In this document: positions 34,919 through 48,273 of the stretch, in pieces
Position numbering within the stretch: the first letter of the stretch is position 1
Layout: every line of letters starts with the position of its first letter
Source: Taenia hydatigena
Taxonomy: Eukaryota > Platyhelminthes > Cestoda > Cyclophyllidea > Taeniidae
Direction of reading: 5' to 3'
NCBI GenBank assembly: GCA_036345935.2
Contig: JADWOT020000002.1
Coordinates: forward strand, 17,062,723-17,126,722
DNA: 64,000 nucleotides
Made by a program: the position numbers and the translations under genes
The notes under the pieces: model-generated
Databases searched by the model: none
What the model was told of the DNA's origin: nothing
The model's input: only the letters and a program-made list of their open reading frames with translations

Positions 34919-35250
34919 TCAAGTACACACGCCATCTACACCTCTCAACCACCTACGGAATACAAATTCCACTCTCTCCCCCATGTCCCGATCCCACCTG
35001 TCCATCATTACATAGGGATCTGTAGCTTTAATGCATGCGACTGACATTCTCCATCGTTGGCGATATGATTCACGAGTTGGGGTGATGAGAGTTTTGCACA
35101 CTCGGAGAAGGACCAGTGCCCTTGCTACACCGTCGTTGTCTCTGTGATTGGCACTACTGCGAAGGGGCAGAGACGCGGGCACAAACATTACTTTACCGAG
35201 CTGAAGGGCCACATTAACCACCGCATCATCATTGGAGGCGGTTCTCTAGC
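34919..35250 (-). other. Exon-like open frame, present in both 7-kb copies
   Basis: After GGCTAG the minus frame is open for about 110 codons (RTASNDDAVVNVAL..., later SSANHRDNDGVARALVLLRV, and DRDMGERVEFVFRRWLRG). It looks coding, but by eye its differences from the partner at 41940-42270 are all amino-acid changing, which is not what purifying selection leaves. Unrecognised. Confidence 0.25.
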
Positions 35251-37045
35251 CAATTCGTCACGTCAGCACATTTGCAATGCATATGCTTGACTAAGTAGTC
35301 CTCAGTGCAAGGCGATAAGCGTATGACGAAAACGCTTCCTGCTGCAGAATAGTCGTCAAGTTCATTCGACGGCGATGTGAATTCTTGCTGTGTGCAGCAC
35401 CCTCATCGCTCTGCCTTGCTCATCACGTTATTTGTAGTGACGAGTACGCTTCACCTGTTCTCACTCCATTCGTTTCAAGGAAATGCAAGCTAAGCATGAA
35501 AGTACAAAACCGAGTCCGCGGCGCGTTATAACGGAAATGTTGGCGTAAGAGACTGAACGATGAATTAGAACCGAGGAATTTCAATGTGAGTGGCACACGC
35601 TTGCCTATCCATCTAAGTCAGCTAGCAAGCGCACCTATCTGATAAGACGAGTGAATGACTGACTTCTCATCCACCAACCTGTACACCAAGAATAATAAAC
35701 TGGAACAAAGACATGGCAGCAGAGCTGATGGTTTTGCCTAAGTCGGTCGGATTGACCTAAGTATAACTGAGCGCAGACCCAATCCCGCTTCATGGTAATC
35801 AGACCTTTCCAGCTCAGGCGCCTGAGGGTGGACATGGCCAAATGGGCCCCAAGCGGCGAAAAGGGGAGATAAGAAGGACTTTTTGGCTATCCGACATCAA
35901 GGCCTTCCTTAAGCTGCCTAATCTGCAACCTCTTTAATTAAATCGTGACTCAGAGCCGTTAAGCCGATTTCACTAAGTAATATTGTAGTCGAAAAAACAC
36001 GCGCAGTTGCACTGATTCCTTCTCTAGATGCCTCGAGAGAATCGTGCGGAAATCCTTGAAGAGCAAGGCACAGCTAAAATCGGCAAGCAAGACGACGGTG
36101 AATGGAATCCTCGTCTAGCTCACCTTAAAAAAATTTGATGACTACCTTAATGGGGGATCAGTTTGTCCACGTTGCTTTTAAGCACCTGAGTAAGAGGGAC
36201 ATAATGAGCCAATTCGAAATGTGGGGCGGTTATTCGCAATTGCGTCTCGAGCTCTCGATTCTCGATAATAATGCTCACGCGATCCAGAGAACGTAGAAGA
36301 GGCAGCATAGTTGGCGGCACCTTACTGTGACAAGGGATAAGCACCATTAGGGCTTCTGGTCAGTTGGATGGTTAATTGCTCAGGTGGACTGTTCGGCCGA
36401 CCAGTCATTCAACGATCTTGGGTGATAAGGAATTTAACCTTGGCTAGCTGGCGTCGATTCCTACTCACTGGTGGTTTTACATGAAGGAACTGCTAGCGCA
36501 ATGAAGTGGCCGAGTGTCTCACTGCTCTTGCTCCAGCCTACAATGCCCGTGCTATTACCTGCTACCTGATTCTGGCCGCACGGAAGGTGTAACGAAGGGC
36601 TGTATATGACTGAAAATTTTATTTTAATTATGCAATCATGCTGACGGTGTGGAACAAAGAACAACAAGGGAACAGAGTGGACTGAAGCCCAACCCCGAAA
36701 AACAGCGGAAGATTTGCCGAAGTCCTCCGCTGCTCCATTTAATTCAAGATAGGTGTTTTGGGTATGGTGGTGTCAAAGTTAGAGGAGAATATGTCATGAT
36801 AAGTCGTCGATCATATGGAAGGGGAGAGATTGTTTGAGCCCGAGCAGCTTACGAGAGCTTTGAACAATTAGCTTTTCATCATCATCCCTCAGTTCAATGA
36901 AGGATAATAGCCAAGTCGATACTCATGTTTCCCGAAATTTGTACGCCAGGGTTGCCAATTCTTGCCACTTTGTGCTTATCTATGTAAATGACTTAAATCG
37001 TATCCAAGTCCAGAACTCGTTGGCTATTTGTCACTACTACCAGGG

Positions 37046-37046
37046 N
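37046..37046. other. Assembly gap (single N) at the junction of the two 7-kb copies
   Basis: The only N in the window lies exactly between the end of copy 1 (...CTACTACCAGGG) and the start of copy 2 (CTGAAGGTCGAG...). Confidence 0.98.
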
Positions 37047-40000
37047 CTGAAGGTCGAGAGAACCACTTATTCTGAACTTTGTTCCTAAGCCATACGAAAC
37101 TCGAAGTCCAATGCACTGCCAAGAGGGATCACTGACGTTGGTGTCAAGCATCGCCTCAATCGCGCCGAATGTCGGCGACTGACATGGTTGGCTTATGAGT
37201 GCTTCTTGCAGCACTATTACGTTGTGATGGCTGACGCGGAAGGTCTACCAAGGATCGCGTCAGAGACGACGCTCGTTAGAAAAGAGAGGCACTTCGGGTG
37301 TGTGCGATTGCATCTCTTAGTTGATGCATCACTTTGCCCTGGTTAAACCCCTAGAAATTTTTACCAATTTGATAAAAGTTTTAGGACGCAGCAAATTTTA
37401 GCAAAGAATGCTAACTATACTCTGCAGAGGCGACTAATTCCGACCACTACCACCCTTTTCATTTCTAAATACTTTTCACCACTGCAGCACAATTTCTAAG
37501 GAATGCTTTCAAAGTACTTTGTTGTTCTAAAAACTTTTGCTTTACTTCCGAAATTGGTTTAAAATGACACATTGCTGTTCCCTTGTGGGCCCAAATTTTG
37601 GTGCGATTGACGGAAAGATAATAAACAAGTGACTCTTAGAACAATGTGTTCCCTGGACAAAGTGATGGGAGGTGCGATGCCCCTTAAAGCTTGTACTCAT
37701 CTGCATTTTCCATTCGATTTTAATTTGAGGTCAGAATATGCTGTGATGAGGGGTCAAATAGTGTAGGCAGTGTAAGAGCGAAGGTTCTTCGGGACAAATG
37801 TTTGACCGGTATCTCAAGGCGATTCCAGAAGGTGGGTGTACCCTCTTTCTTTTTATTTGGAATAGAATGTTAATATTGCCGCTGAATTCCACCAGGTCTC
37901 AGAACTACTTCTGTTATTCTAAAGCTCTTTTTAATCATATTGCTTTATTCTCTCGCGTTTTTAATTCTATTTTTTATTATATTAGTATGGTTTGAATGAG
38001 CGCGCCGTCTACTAGACATTTGCATTCCTTTCTTAACTTCTTAGGTGCATAATCTTCTAGCTTACAACTAACTAACTGGTGCAGGTATGATTGTCCTCCC
38101 ATTTAGTTGATGCATGTTCATCTAGCTCATATCAAGCCTCATTTCAATGCCGTGGATGTGAAATATTGCATTTTCCCATGTGCATATTCATTGAAATGTG
38201 TGAAACCTTACCACTGATGAAGTTTATCTTGCGATTCCTTGTAATAAGTGAAAAGCTTGTATCATGCTCTTGCACCCTTTATACTTTTGTGCCTTAAAAA
38301 AAATTATTCCTATTTTTGTGCTTTTATGAATGGATTACATCTCAAACGCATAAGCGACGAATTTTGCAGGTAGCAAAACGAATTAGATAATTTCTTCCTT
38401 ACTGTCGGTTCCTTACTTTAGCAAACGTTAGTTTCACCTTGAGAGGCCTGACTGCGCAAAGAATGCTCGATATTTTGGAGTGCTTTGACGTCTTCAGACT
38501 CTACTTAGCAGCAATTTCGCGCATTACGCGAATTCCCACCTCCAAAAGGGTAATGAATATGTTGTTTTTGACCGTGTCAAAAGAACTTTAAACTGCATAT
38601 CTCGTGGTGCTTTGAGGGCAAGTGAAGTTGATAAGAAGACATGGTCTCCTTTCTCACGATTTGTCAAATTCCTTGTGTCCTAGAGTCTTTTTGTTCGGTG
38701 CTCAAGGAGGCGAAGGTAAAGAAAATGGCCTAGCATTGTTTATTTTGCCCCTTTTTGCGTACTTACACCCATTGGCTTAAACTCGCTCAAACTGGTTTAG
38801 GTCGCAATCTACCAAATCACGTTTCATCAAGCCTACAACAAACGCTGTAAATAAGTAGTTAAAACGGTAGCCATTCATTTAGACATCATGTGTATGTGCG
38901 TGCGGCCAACAGTCTACGCATGATGCAAGCAAATAGCAGCTCTGCAGGTGACATGCATATTGAATTCGTATTTCGAAATGGCACCATTAGTGGTGAGTCT
39001 AGAGCGTTTATGTCGTTTATGTCCTTCACAAACTTCTTATTCGAGTTTCGAGCCAGCAGCTTTATTTAGCATCGTTTAAAGCACGCTTGACAAGCCAATA
39101 TCTATTATGAGGCTACAGTTGGTTTTGTAAAGGTAAAAATTCAAACCTATGTATATATATATATGTATATATATGCGCGTGTACATTCGGCTCTCGATGC
39201 GACGTGCAATATGGCAGTTGTCGTACGTTACAAACACTTCATTTGGTCAATACCCAATGGGAATAAGCAAAATGCTAAATTATACCATTGTTTGTCATTT
39301 TGCATGGCACATTTTGACTGTAAAATTTGCCATTCTTTCTTCGTAGAATCGCTATCTCTCTGTGTGTGATTGCAAGGAATTCAGAACGAAAAAAGAGATG
39401 GCGACTGCCAAAAAACGTGCAGTGGAACTAAGAAAAGTCATTGACCGCGGTTGAGTGTAACTGTAAATTTGAAACTTGACGTGCTGCCACCTCTACTCAA
39501 TTAGAAGATATCCAACAAATTTTCATGCAGGGGATTCAAGAAGCGTGAAATTCCGTCAAGTTATCATTTTTGCCTTTAGCACGCATGTGCCATATTAGTC
39601 TGTTCCACTCCAAACTGCTTAAGCCTCCCCTTATGAATTCCAAGTTGCACTGTTTTATCTACACTCGGCGTCGCCATCGTAGCAATTTTTCAAAAAATGT
39701 CATGCACTGATTGCAGTGATTTCGCAGTAATAATGCACGTTGAGATTATCATTTATAACACTCACAAATGTAGTTTAGTCCATGTTTGCTGGGGATAATA
39801 TACTAGTTGTATTCAGCCATAGTGGTCAAAAGATTGTCTGAGTCTTTGATTTTAGTCGGATCTGTCGTGCAAAGAACACTCGATTAATGATTTTGCTGTC
39901 AGATCATGTTGGTGGCCCAATAGCCAGTGCCTCACGGCATTGCCACATATCTTCCGTAATTAAGCCCACAGATGTTGTTTTTGCCACCAGATATCGTATA

Positions 40001-43000
40001 GCAGGGTTCATGACGCCCTGTTAGTTGTCTTGCAGCACCTTCTTGTGGCGCTTGGTGCCTCTACTTTCGTGACCCTTTCCGCCCTTACTACTGGGGCCAA
40101 ACATTGATCATTTCAGCACTTCATTTCGCATGGACCAGAGTTACGGAGACTGCAACGAGTAATTAGAAGCAAGGACAAAAAATAAGCTCTATCCACTTAA
40201 TCATTTCAAGCATCGTTTTAATTTTCATCTTTTTTACACGCCAATGTTATTTTGTCAGCATCATTTTCGTTTATTATCGGTACAGGCGGACACACTTAAA
40301 TGCGCTCACATTTGCTCTAAGAGTTTACCTGTGGATGTGTATAAATACGAGGAAACGACCCGCTAGTTACAATAATGAATGAATAATACTCAAAAGTATA
40401 AGATGATGTATTAATATGATGGTAAATTAAAAACCGATTCTTGTCACATTTGTCAATAGCATTGCATACACACTTGAACAAGTTCATGGAGTCTACCCAC
40501 TTACCATCCACAAGACTGTTAATGTATGCGCGAGTACATAATTCATGCGCAAATTCGAATGAGCTCAACCGCATGTGCTGACGATCCCAAAACCCCACTA
40601 ATGTTACCTACCATTGAAGACACTGCGGCAACAACCAAAGTAAGGCTATTCTAAGCAATCGTGCACTACTTTAAAGTTGCCTTCCTTCGTATTCAATGTT
40701 AAAATATGGCAAATCCAATTCACAATGTGCAAGTCTACCAAGCCTAACTCCTATATTGCAAATCCACCGAAACTGCAATTCTGCAAGAGCACATCGCATT
40801 TAATCACCATACGTTAGTGTGCAGAACAGTCTCCACCACGTCTACTTCAACTTCGATTCCACAGCACCATCACCTTTGTCATGCTTTTCCCCCACTCCAC
40901 TCCGAACCACCCCTTTACTCTTCACACCCTCCTTTACTTCCACTGCTTTACTTCCAAGTACAAAGTAGCCATAAGTCACAGGAGGAATAACCGACCCGGC
41001 ACCAAAGTGATCCCTGGCCACCTGCATATAAGACTGAAGAGAATAAGCACTACCCGAATCAAACCACTCACCTTATCATTTACATTGCCTGCAGGCAGGT
41101 CGCAGATCCTCATTTCATTTAAGTAAAGTAGCAATCAGCCACTCGACCATTGAAAGATGCTAAACAAGAGAGAGCAGAAGTTATGCTTCAATTTCATCGA
41201 CCTACCTTCTGAAGCATCGGCAAACAAGTCAGATCATTAGTAAACCTCAGATCTCGAGAACAGCTGCAACTCTAATGTATACAAAAGAAATCACCATTGT
41301 CCATTGCATTTAGAATTAGCAATGAGCAAGGAGTAAAGCGGATGACTGTCTTGGCTTCCAGATTTCAACCGATTTTGATATAGCGTGCCAAAAGCGAATT
41401 TTCATCGCTTCTGAATCCTCATTCCAATCTTTGTCCTCTCCAGTAGCACCTTTATCATCCCAGCCTCCACTTCATTCGTCTCTCCAAGCTCTAGAACAAA
41501 TCAAAGGACGTCTACGCAACTTCCCACTTCACTCCAAGGTATTAATGTTAATTATAAACACCAAAGCTTTGCTCTACCTACACTGAATAATTATGTCACT
41601 CCACTGCCTAAGAATTTGCTATCGTGGGAGAAGGAGATGACATCAGAGGGACAAACGCCCTCACAAACTGCCGTAGATAAGACATAGGTAGAAGAATTCC
41701 CTTGCATCCTGTATTAGCTCATTGAGCTCATGTTCTACACATTACCTAATCTACTTGGAATCGCCCACAGGAGAGCTTCCTCCGCTAGAACGGCAGGCCT
41801 ACCATGACGTTGTCTTCGTCGAATTAATACGCTCCACGTGGGTGGGAAGAGCAAATGCCAACAATTTCACAGCCGCCAACTGTTCCATAAATTGCTCCCT
41901 GAATTTATTTGCCGCATGGCCGATTGCTCGCTTCTCGTTTCAAGTACACACGCCATCTACACCTCTCAACCACCTATGGAATACAAATTCCACTCTCTCC
42001 TCCATGTCCCGATCCCACCTGGCCATCATTACATAGGGATCTGTAGCTTTAATGCATGCGACTGACATTCTCCATCGTTGGCGATATGATTCACGAGTTG
42101 GGGTGATGAGAGTTTTGCACACTCGGAGAAAGACCAGTGCCCTTGCTACACCGTCGTTGTCTCTGTGATTGGCACTACTGCGAAGGGGCAGAGACGTGGG
42201 CACAAACATTACTTCACCGGGATGAAGGGCCACATTAACCACCGCATCATCATTGGAGGCGGTTCTCTAGCCAATTCGTCACGTCAGCACATTTGCAATG
42301 CATATGCTTGACTAAGTAGTCCTCAGTGCAAGGCGATAAGCGTATGACGAAAACGCTTCCTGCTGCAGAATAGTCGTCAAGTTCATTCGACGGCGATGTG
42401 AATTCTTGCTGTGTGCAGCACCCTCATCGCTCTGCCTTGTTCATCGCGTTATTTGTAGTGACGAGTACGCTTCACCTGTTCTCACTCCATTCGTTTCAAG
42501 GAAGTGCAAGCCAAGTATGAAAGTACAAAACCGAGTCCGCGGCGCGTTATAACGGAAATGTTGGCGTAAGAGACTGAACGATGAATTAGAACCGAGGAAT
42601 TTCAATGTGAGTAGCACACGCTTGCCTGTCCATCTAAGTCAGCTAGCAAGCGCACCTATCTGATAAGACGAGTGAATGACTGACTTCTCATCCACCAACC
42701 TGTACACCAAGAATAATAAACTGGAACAAAGACAAGGCAGCAGAGCTGATGGTTTTGCCTATGTCGGTCGGATTGACCTAAGTATAACTGAGCGCAGACC
42801 CAATCCCGCTTCATGGTAATCAGACCTTTCCAGCTCAGGCGCCTGAGGGTGGACATGGCCAAATGGGCCCCAAGCGGCGAAAAGGGGAGATAAGAAGGAC
42901 CTTTTGGCTATCCGACATCAAGGCCTTCCTTAAGCTGCCTAATCTGCAACCTCTTTAATTAAATCGTGACTCAGAGCCGTTAAGCCGATTTCACTAAGTA

Positions 43001-44051
43001 ATATTGTAGTCGACAAAACACGCGCAGTTGCACTGATTCCTTCTCTAGATGCCTCGAGAGAATCGTGCGGAAATCCTTGAAGAGCAAGGCACAGCTAAAA
43101 TCGGCAAGCAAGACGACGGTGAATGGAATCCTCGTCTAGCTCACCTTAAAAAATTTGATGAATACTTTAATGGGGGATCAGTTTGTCCACGTTGCTTTTG
43201 AGCACCTGAGTAAGAGGGACATAATGAGCCAATTCGAAATGTGGGGCGGTTATTCGTAATTGCGTCTCCAGCTCTCGACTCTCGATAATAATGCTCACGC
43301 GATCCAGAGAACGTAGTTGGTGGCACCTTACTGTGACAAGGGATAAGCACCATTAGGGATTCTGGTCAGTTGGATGGTTAATTGCTCAGGTGGACTGTTC
43401 GGCCGACCAGTCATTCAACGATCTTGGGTGATAAGGAATTTAACCTTGGCTAGCTGGCGTCGATTCTTACTCACTGGTGGTTTTGCATGAAGGAACTGCT
43501 AGCGCAATGAAGTGGCCGAGTGTCTCACTGCTTTTGCTCCAGCCTACAATGCCCGTGCTATTACCTGCTACCTGATTCTGGCCGCACGGAAGGTGTAAAG
43601 AAGGGCTGTATGTGACTTAAAATTCCATTTCAATTATGTAATTATGCTGACGGTGTGGAAGGGAGAATAAAATGGGGACAGAGTGGACTGACCCCCAACC
43701 ACGAAAAACAGCAGAAGATTTGCCGAAGTCCTCCGCTGCTCCATTTAATTCAAGATAGGTGTTTTAGGTATGGTAGTGTCAAAGTTAGAGGAGAATATGT
43801 CATGATAAGTCGTCAATCATATGGAAGGGGAGAGATTGTTTGAGCCCGAGCAGCTTACGAGAGCTTTGAACAATTAGCTTTTCATCATCATCCCTCAGTT
43901 CAATGAAGGATAATAGCCAAGCCGATACTCATGTTTCCCGAAATTTGTACGCCAGGGTTGCCAATTCTTACCACTTTGTGCTTATCTATGCAAATGACTT
44001 AAATCGTAACCAAGTCCAGAACTCGTTGTCTATTTGTCACTACTACTAGGG
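37047..44051. repeat. 7-kb tandem duplicate, copy 2 (7005 bp)
   Basis: Begins with the same CTGAAGGTCGAG as copy 1 at 30144 and ends with the same CACTACTAC.AGGG that closes copy 1. It keeps a 41-bp block (41015-41055) missing from copy 1 but present in the older copy near 49.25 kb, so it is ancestral there. A single-base deletion near 38586 shifts the frame of the 31535-31780 ORF, which argues that ORF is non-coding. Confidence 0.97.
39150..39175. repeat. TA microsatellite (copy 2)
   Basis: Counterpart of 32221-32247, interrupted near its middle. Confidence 0.9.
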
Positions 44052-44190
44052 ACGTAGCCCACATCTAACTCCTGGCAGGGAACGCTGCCCGTTTTGCATG
44101 TTAATTGGCATCAGTTTAATCATAATCATCTATCCGAATGGCTGGCTAGATGGTTAGCGGGCAGGTTAGCACTCTGACTAGCTAGCATGA
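44052..44190. other. Unique DNA just outside the duplicated segment
   Basis: The first unique sequence after copy 2. It has several GCTAG/TAGCTGG-type short repeats. No gene seen. Confidence 0.4.
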
Positions 44191-44192
44191 TT

Positions 44193-44686
44193 TCAATATT
44201 TTTTGGAATCGTCTCGAACTGGTAACTTTGCTCGTTCGGATCCAAGCTCAACAGATTTTCCAACAGTGCTGTCCGGGTAACAGGCTGGTCTAGTCTGCAA
44301 GTTTGCAATATAGTCAACGCCTCTTCGTCCAAAGCCTGAAAAGCTGACTCGAATCGGAGGGTGAAGAGGACCAGCTAACCACACCTCACTACAGTGAAGC
44401 ATAATTTTACTTCCCCATATCCGCGAAATTGGCATCCGTGATACCTGAAGGGCATTTTGCAAAGGAAAATGGACCACTTTTATTTTAACCGTTTCGCATC
44501 AGTTGTAGTAATCGAAATTCTGTCATTTGCATATGTGTGGGTGACAGAGGACAAAGAAATAGGCGAGACTACTCCCCAAAATCTGTAGGAGTTGATCGAG
44601 GTTAATCGGAAAAGTATAAAGGGAAAAGAGTTAGAGGGACTGAGCACAGCATTTCGAGTAACTTTTAGCATAGACCACATCAGCAT
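44193..44686 (-). mobile_element. Possible degenerate non-LTR reverse transcriptase fragment
   Basis: One minus frame reads AVLSPSNSFPFILF... then GVVSPISLSSVTHTYANDRI, resembling the LSP.LF..., GV.VSP, YADD(I/L) order of flatworm LINE reverse transcriptases, with YAND for the catalytic YADD. About 125 nt further on, another frame reads WGSKIMLHCSEVW, like the (V/I)LLYG(C/S)E(T/V)W motif of the same family, but the spacing is far too short. If real it is a heavily deleted remnant; the resemblance may be coincidental. Confidence 0.25.
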
Positions 44687-44689
44687 CCG

Positions 44690-47600
44690 GGTCTGTTAGT
44701 TGTCGTGAGTGGTGTTTGGCCACTGAGGAAATCAACGCGAAAAGCGTAGTCAAAATTTCATCTTCCACTACAGCCACGAGTGGTTCTGGTTTACACCAGG
44801 AATGTCTGTAATGCAACGCATCCGGCACCAAACACGGTTTCGTCAGTTGTGATAGGGCTCCACTAGAGTAACTGATGCTCCACAATCTAGCGTGGATGGA
44901 AGCTGTTGCACACACGCCTCCTTGGGTCATGCAAAATAACATGCTCCAAGAAAAATATAGTGTTTGGCAGCAGAATATGAGGAGTAGAGGGTAGGATTTC
45001 TTATCATTTTCTTAAAGAGTGCATGCAATAGAATCTTTCATAGAGCTGAAATGCAACAAACTGACGCCATTGTCTCTGCTATACTATGCACGTGCTTGAT
45101 TAGGGCGCCAGTGAGTTGTCGTCTTGTGGAAATGATTGACCTTAGCGTCACCAATGCGTGTGAATGGCCACATGGCCTTGCACACAGCACCCAATTCTGC
45201 TATGCAACCACACTCAAAGATTGCAGGCAGCGCAATTATGGTCACGATGTGAAAGGAAGCACTTGATTTTAGACAAGAGTGTAGAAGTGGAGTTTGGGAT
45301 TAGAAGTTAGCCACAACTAGAGATTCTGGTGTGCCACTGAGTCGCAAGGGCTCTCAACAACATAGTTGATGAATCACACTCAGCATCTGCCCATCTTGCA
45401 AGGTAAATTCCCATTTCCAAAACTCATAATTGGGACTGTGGATGGGAACAGGGCTCGAATCAAGTATTCACACTGCCATGGTCAGGCGAATTCACTGCAA
45501 CGATGTGTGTAAGAATGCAAGTAAATTATGTTGCGTTGGAGACTGTGCTGGCATTAACAGTAATGAAGCTGGTACTCATGCACTCTGAGTAGCTTGGGAC
45601 ACCAACGAAAAGGAAATACACAGCAATCACGCGGTTTTTCGCTTTCTTGTTTCTGGATTTACACAGTTGCAGCCTCCGGCAGTTGAAATAAAACAATATA
45701 ACTGATCAGGTGATGCGGATTCTTCCACCACTGCGTTCAGTCAAAATGAAGTACTTTTATAATTTCGTACTCGATTGATAATTTCTGGCATCGTGATGCC
45801 TTTTTACCATCGCGATCACATTCTCGCACTACTTCCTGGTGAAATCTTCTCACATTATGCAATTTCCTTTCGTGGTGTCATCGGCGGATTCCGCAACGCT
45901 GTTTAGCTTACCAATCTCAAGCATAAAACAAGTCATTGTGACTACTCCTGATATGAGGGGGCTTGGTGTACTTTGGCACCTATATTTTAGCGAACGAAAC
46001 ATACGATTGAAGGGGTTATTGTAGTGATCTACTAGAGACTAGAATGACTACTTCCCATGCTATCATTAGTGGTGGATGTCATCTAAGGAAAATCACTTTC
46101 TGCCACACGGAATAACCGTAAGAGTCAATGACTTTTGAGTTTCACAGTGCTTGAAGCTGTTTGATTCTCCGTCAGCAATTCACCACCATGCTATACTTAA
46201 CACTTTACGATGAATTCGGAGGAAGCTATTCCGGATTTCACTCCATTGTGAACCAGAATTTTGCAGTTGTGACTTGGGCGGAATACGGTGAAAGTGAATT
46301 TGAGAGGGACACATTGGTTCTACTAAAGAAGCGGCGCTTCAAAAATTATTCTAAATACGCAACTTAGGCCATTACTTATTGCAACTTGTTCAAGATTGTT
46401 CTTCCATTTTCTCCTAGTTCGTTACTAGGTTCACCGCTAAAAATGTAGTGCTGGACTTGCTCTATTACCAGTGCAAATACATGAGACTAAAACATAGAAT
46501 TCATGAACCAAATTTCAACAAAAATATTTCTAATCATTGCAGATCCGTCTTGACAAGTCTTCGTGCCAAGTGACCTGAGAGCACGCTCATAGGGTAGAAG
46601 GGAGGTGTAAGATTGTATCGGAGTCTCTGAACGCAAAGAATTTAGAACCATCAGCAAATGACCGACTTCGTTTCGCCTCCTCAATTCTCAACTTGAATTT
46701 TAATCCATTTAAGCTTCAATTTCGCAAAATGACACCCTATGGAGGATGAATGGGGCGATTGTTCTACAAATAGCAAATTTTTTATAACTGAGCTCAACCT
46801 ATTTGTAAAATACCTATTCCAGAGTAGAATTACTGAAGTGGATTCTGTTCATTCCTCCGGTCATGAGTTCCGTTCACCTGAAGACTAAAAATAAAGGAAA
46901 GTCCTACACCAGTATGTTGTTTTCTCACTTTAATCTCGTTTTATAGATCTTCTGAAAATGATCAAATCCGCCGTTTGACTGCTGTAGGCTCAATGACGCT
47001 TGCAGTTAGATCTCTACAGAGATTCAAACTTGCACAGTCAGTAGCTATGCTTACAAAATGGGCGTGTTTTGTCGACTTTATGGTAATAATACAGCTACTA
47101 CGTCATTACGGGCTAGTCGACGAGGATAAATGGATTGCATTGGTCTAAGTTTGTGGATACTTGGCGTCTGAAAGGCAAGCGATCGACATTACATATCCAC
47201 CAGTCAACATCTGATGAATGAACCGCGATTGCGCATAAGACATATTATTTTGGCAAAGTTTTTTCTCCAGAAATTTGCTCAGCTACATCTGGAAGTAATG
47301 TAATCGGCACTGTGGTGGTAAAGCTTTTAACCGCCATTTACTTTTCAACTCTCTACGCTTGAAAGACATCATACCTTATCACTAACCCAAAAAGTAAACA
47401 ATGTACTTGCTGTTTTGGCCTGCTACATTTCAGTGAACTCTGCACTGTACTTTTCAGTTACTAGCATGGCCTAGAGGCCACTTCACTCAACGAAGGTACA
47501 ATAACCATCCAAGTGAATGTAGATGCGACTGAGGACTAAACAAACAGCAAACGTGTCAATTTAGCGCAGAATATTTTTAATGCAATGCAGAAAAGCAGTG

Positions 47601-48270
47601 GGATGGGACAGAGATAGTGCGGTGGAAGAGATAGATGCTAAAAGCCCAGTCAAATGTATCTGCTGGACAGGTGCTTAGATCGTACAAGGAAATGAAGCTG
47701 ACGTGGACTGTTAGTCGGGAAGATCCCGGTTGGACTGCCAACCCAGGTCCTCACACTCCGCTATCATTCCCTTCCTTCATACACAGACAAACTTTATTCC
47801 AGCACTGAAGTCGCAACATTCTTTTGAGTAAAATATTCGAGTGATCTTCGAGAGGAGTGCGCTCTTGGCAAAGCTTCCCCTTTTTGACAATTTTTGAAAG
47901 CGTCAGATGTGTCTCCTCTATTTTCATTGCGCCTTGGCCCTACGTTGTTGACTCGTCATTACTTCGCCTACTAGAATAGTCGACGTTCATTTTGACACAC
48001 CTTATAGCAAGCGTGGCCCACTCAATATGTCAATGAGCGTTTGTGGCACACCACCCACACAACTTTGGTCCTACCACAACTAACGAAACTGGAACTGAGT
48101 CCAATGAAGCGCAGTGAAACAGCACCACTCTTGACAACACGTGGTGCAATGGCCCCGTCTCCTTCGCCTCCTTTCCTCCTCCTTGACAGAAAAGAATCAA
48201 CCTAGGTGAGCAGTGGTAAGATTGATGCCCATTTAGAGAGTTCACTTCTATATCAACGAGGCGTAATGCC
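44690..48270. other. Gene-poor stretch with a few unrecognised frames
   Basis: Frames 44942-44631 (-; VAVVEDEILTTLFALISSVA), 46161-46367 (+; LTLYDEFGGSYSGFHS) and 46684-46487 (-; LPYERALRSLGTKTCQDGS) read like protein but have no motif or firm splice sites. Repeat family E copy 2 lies at 45497-45690. Confidence 0.25.
45497..45690. repeat. Dispersed repeat family E, copy 2
   Basis: Partner of 13482-13690. Best block at 45562-45590 (ATGAAGCTGGTACTCATGCA). A short echo of the same core (GGCTGGTGCTCATGA) occurs at 63178-63192. Confidence 0.6.
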
Positions 48271-48273
48271 GGA

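Larger units (their letters stand above)
30144..37045. repeat. 7-kb tandem duplicate, copy 1 (6902 bp)
   Basis: Nearly identical and collinear with 37047-44051. Substitutions are sparse and there are five clear indels over 10 bp. Copy 1 is shorter at four of them, relative to 38743-38768, ~39932-39966, 41015-41055 and ~41769-41786, and longer at one (14 bp near 36300). No complete gene was recognised inside. Short frames common to both copies (33355-33636, 33880-34131 and 34919-35221 on the minus strand) are treated separately. Confidence 0.97.

Noticed and set aside
30144..44051. Recent functional gene duplication or satellite unit
   Set aside because: Only two copies, no intact gene inside, and an N exactly at the junction; an allelic assembly join is simpler.
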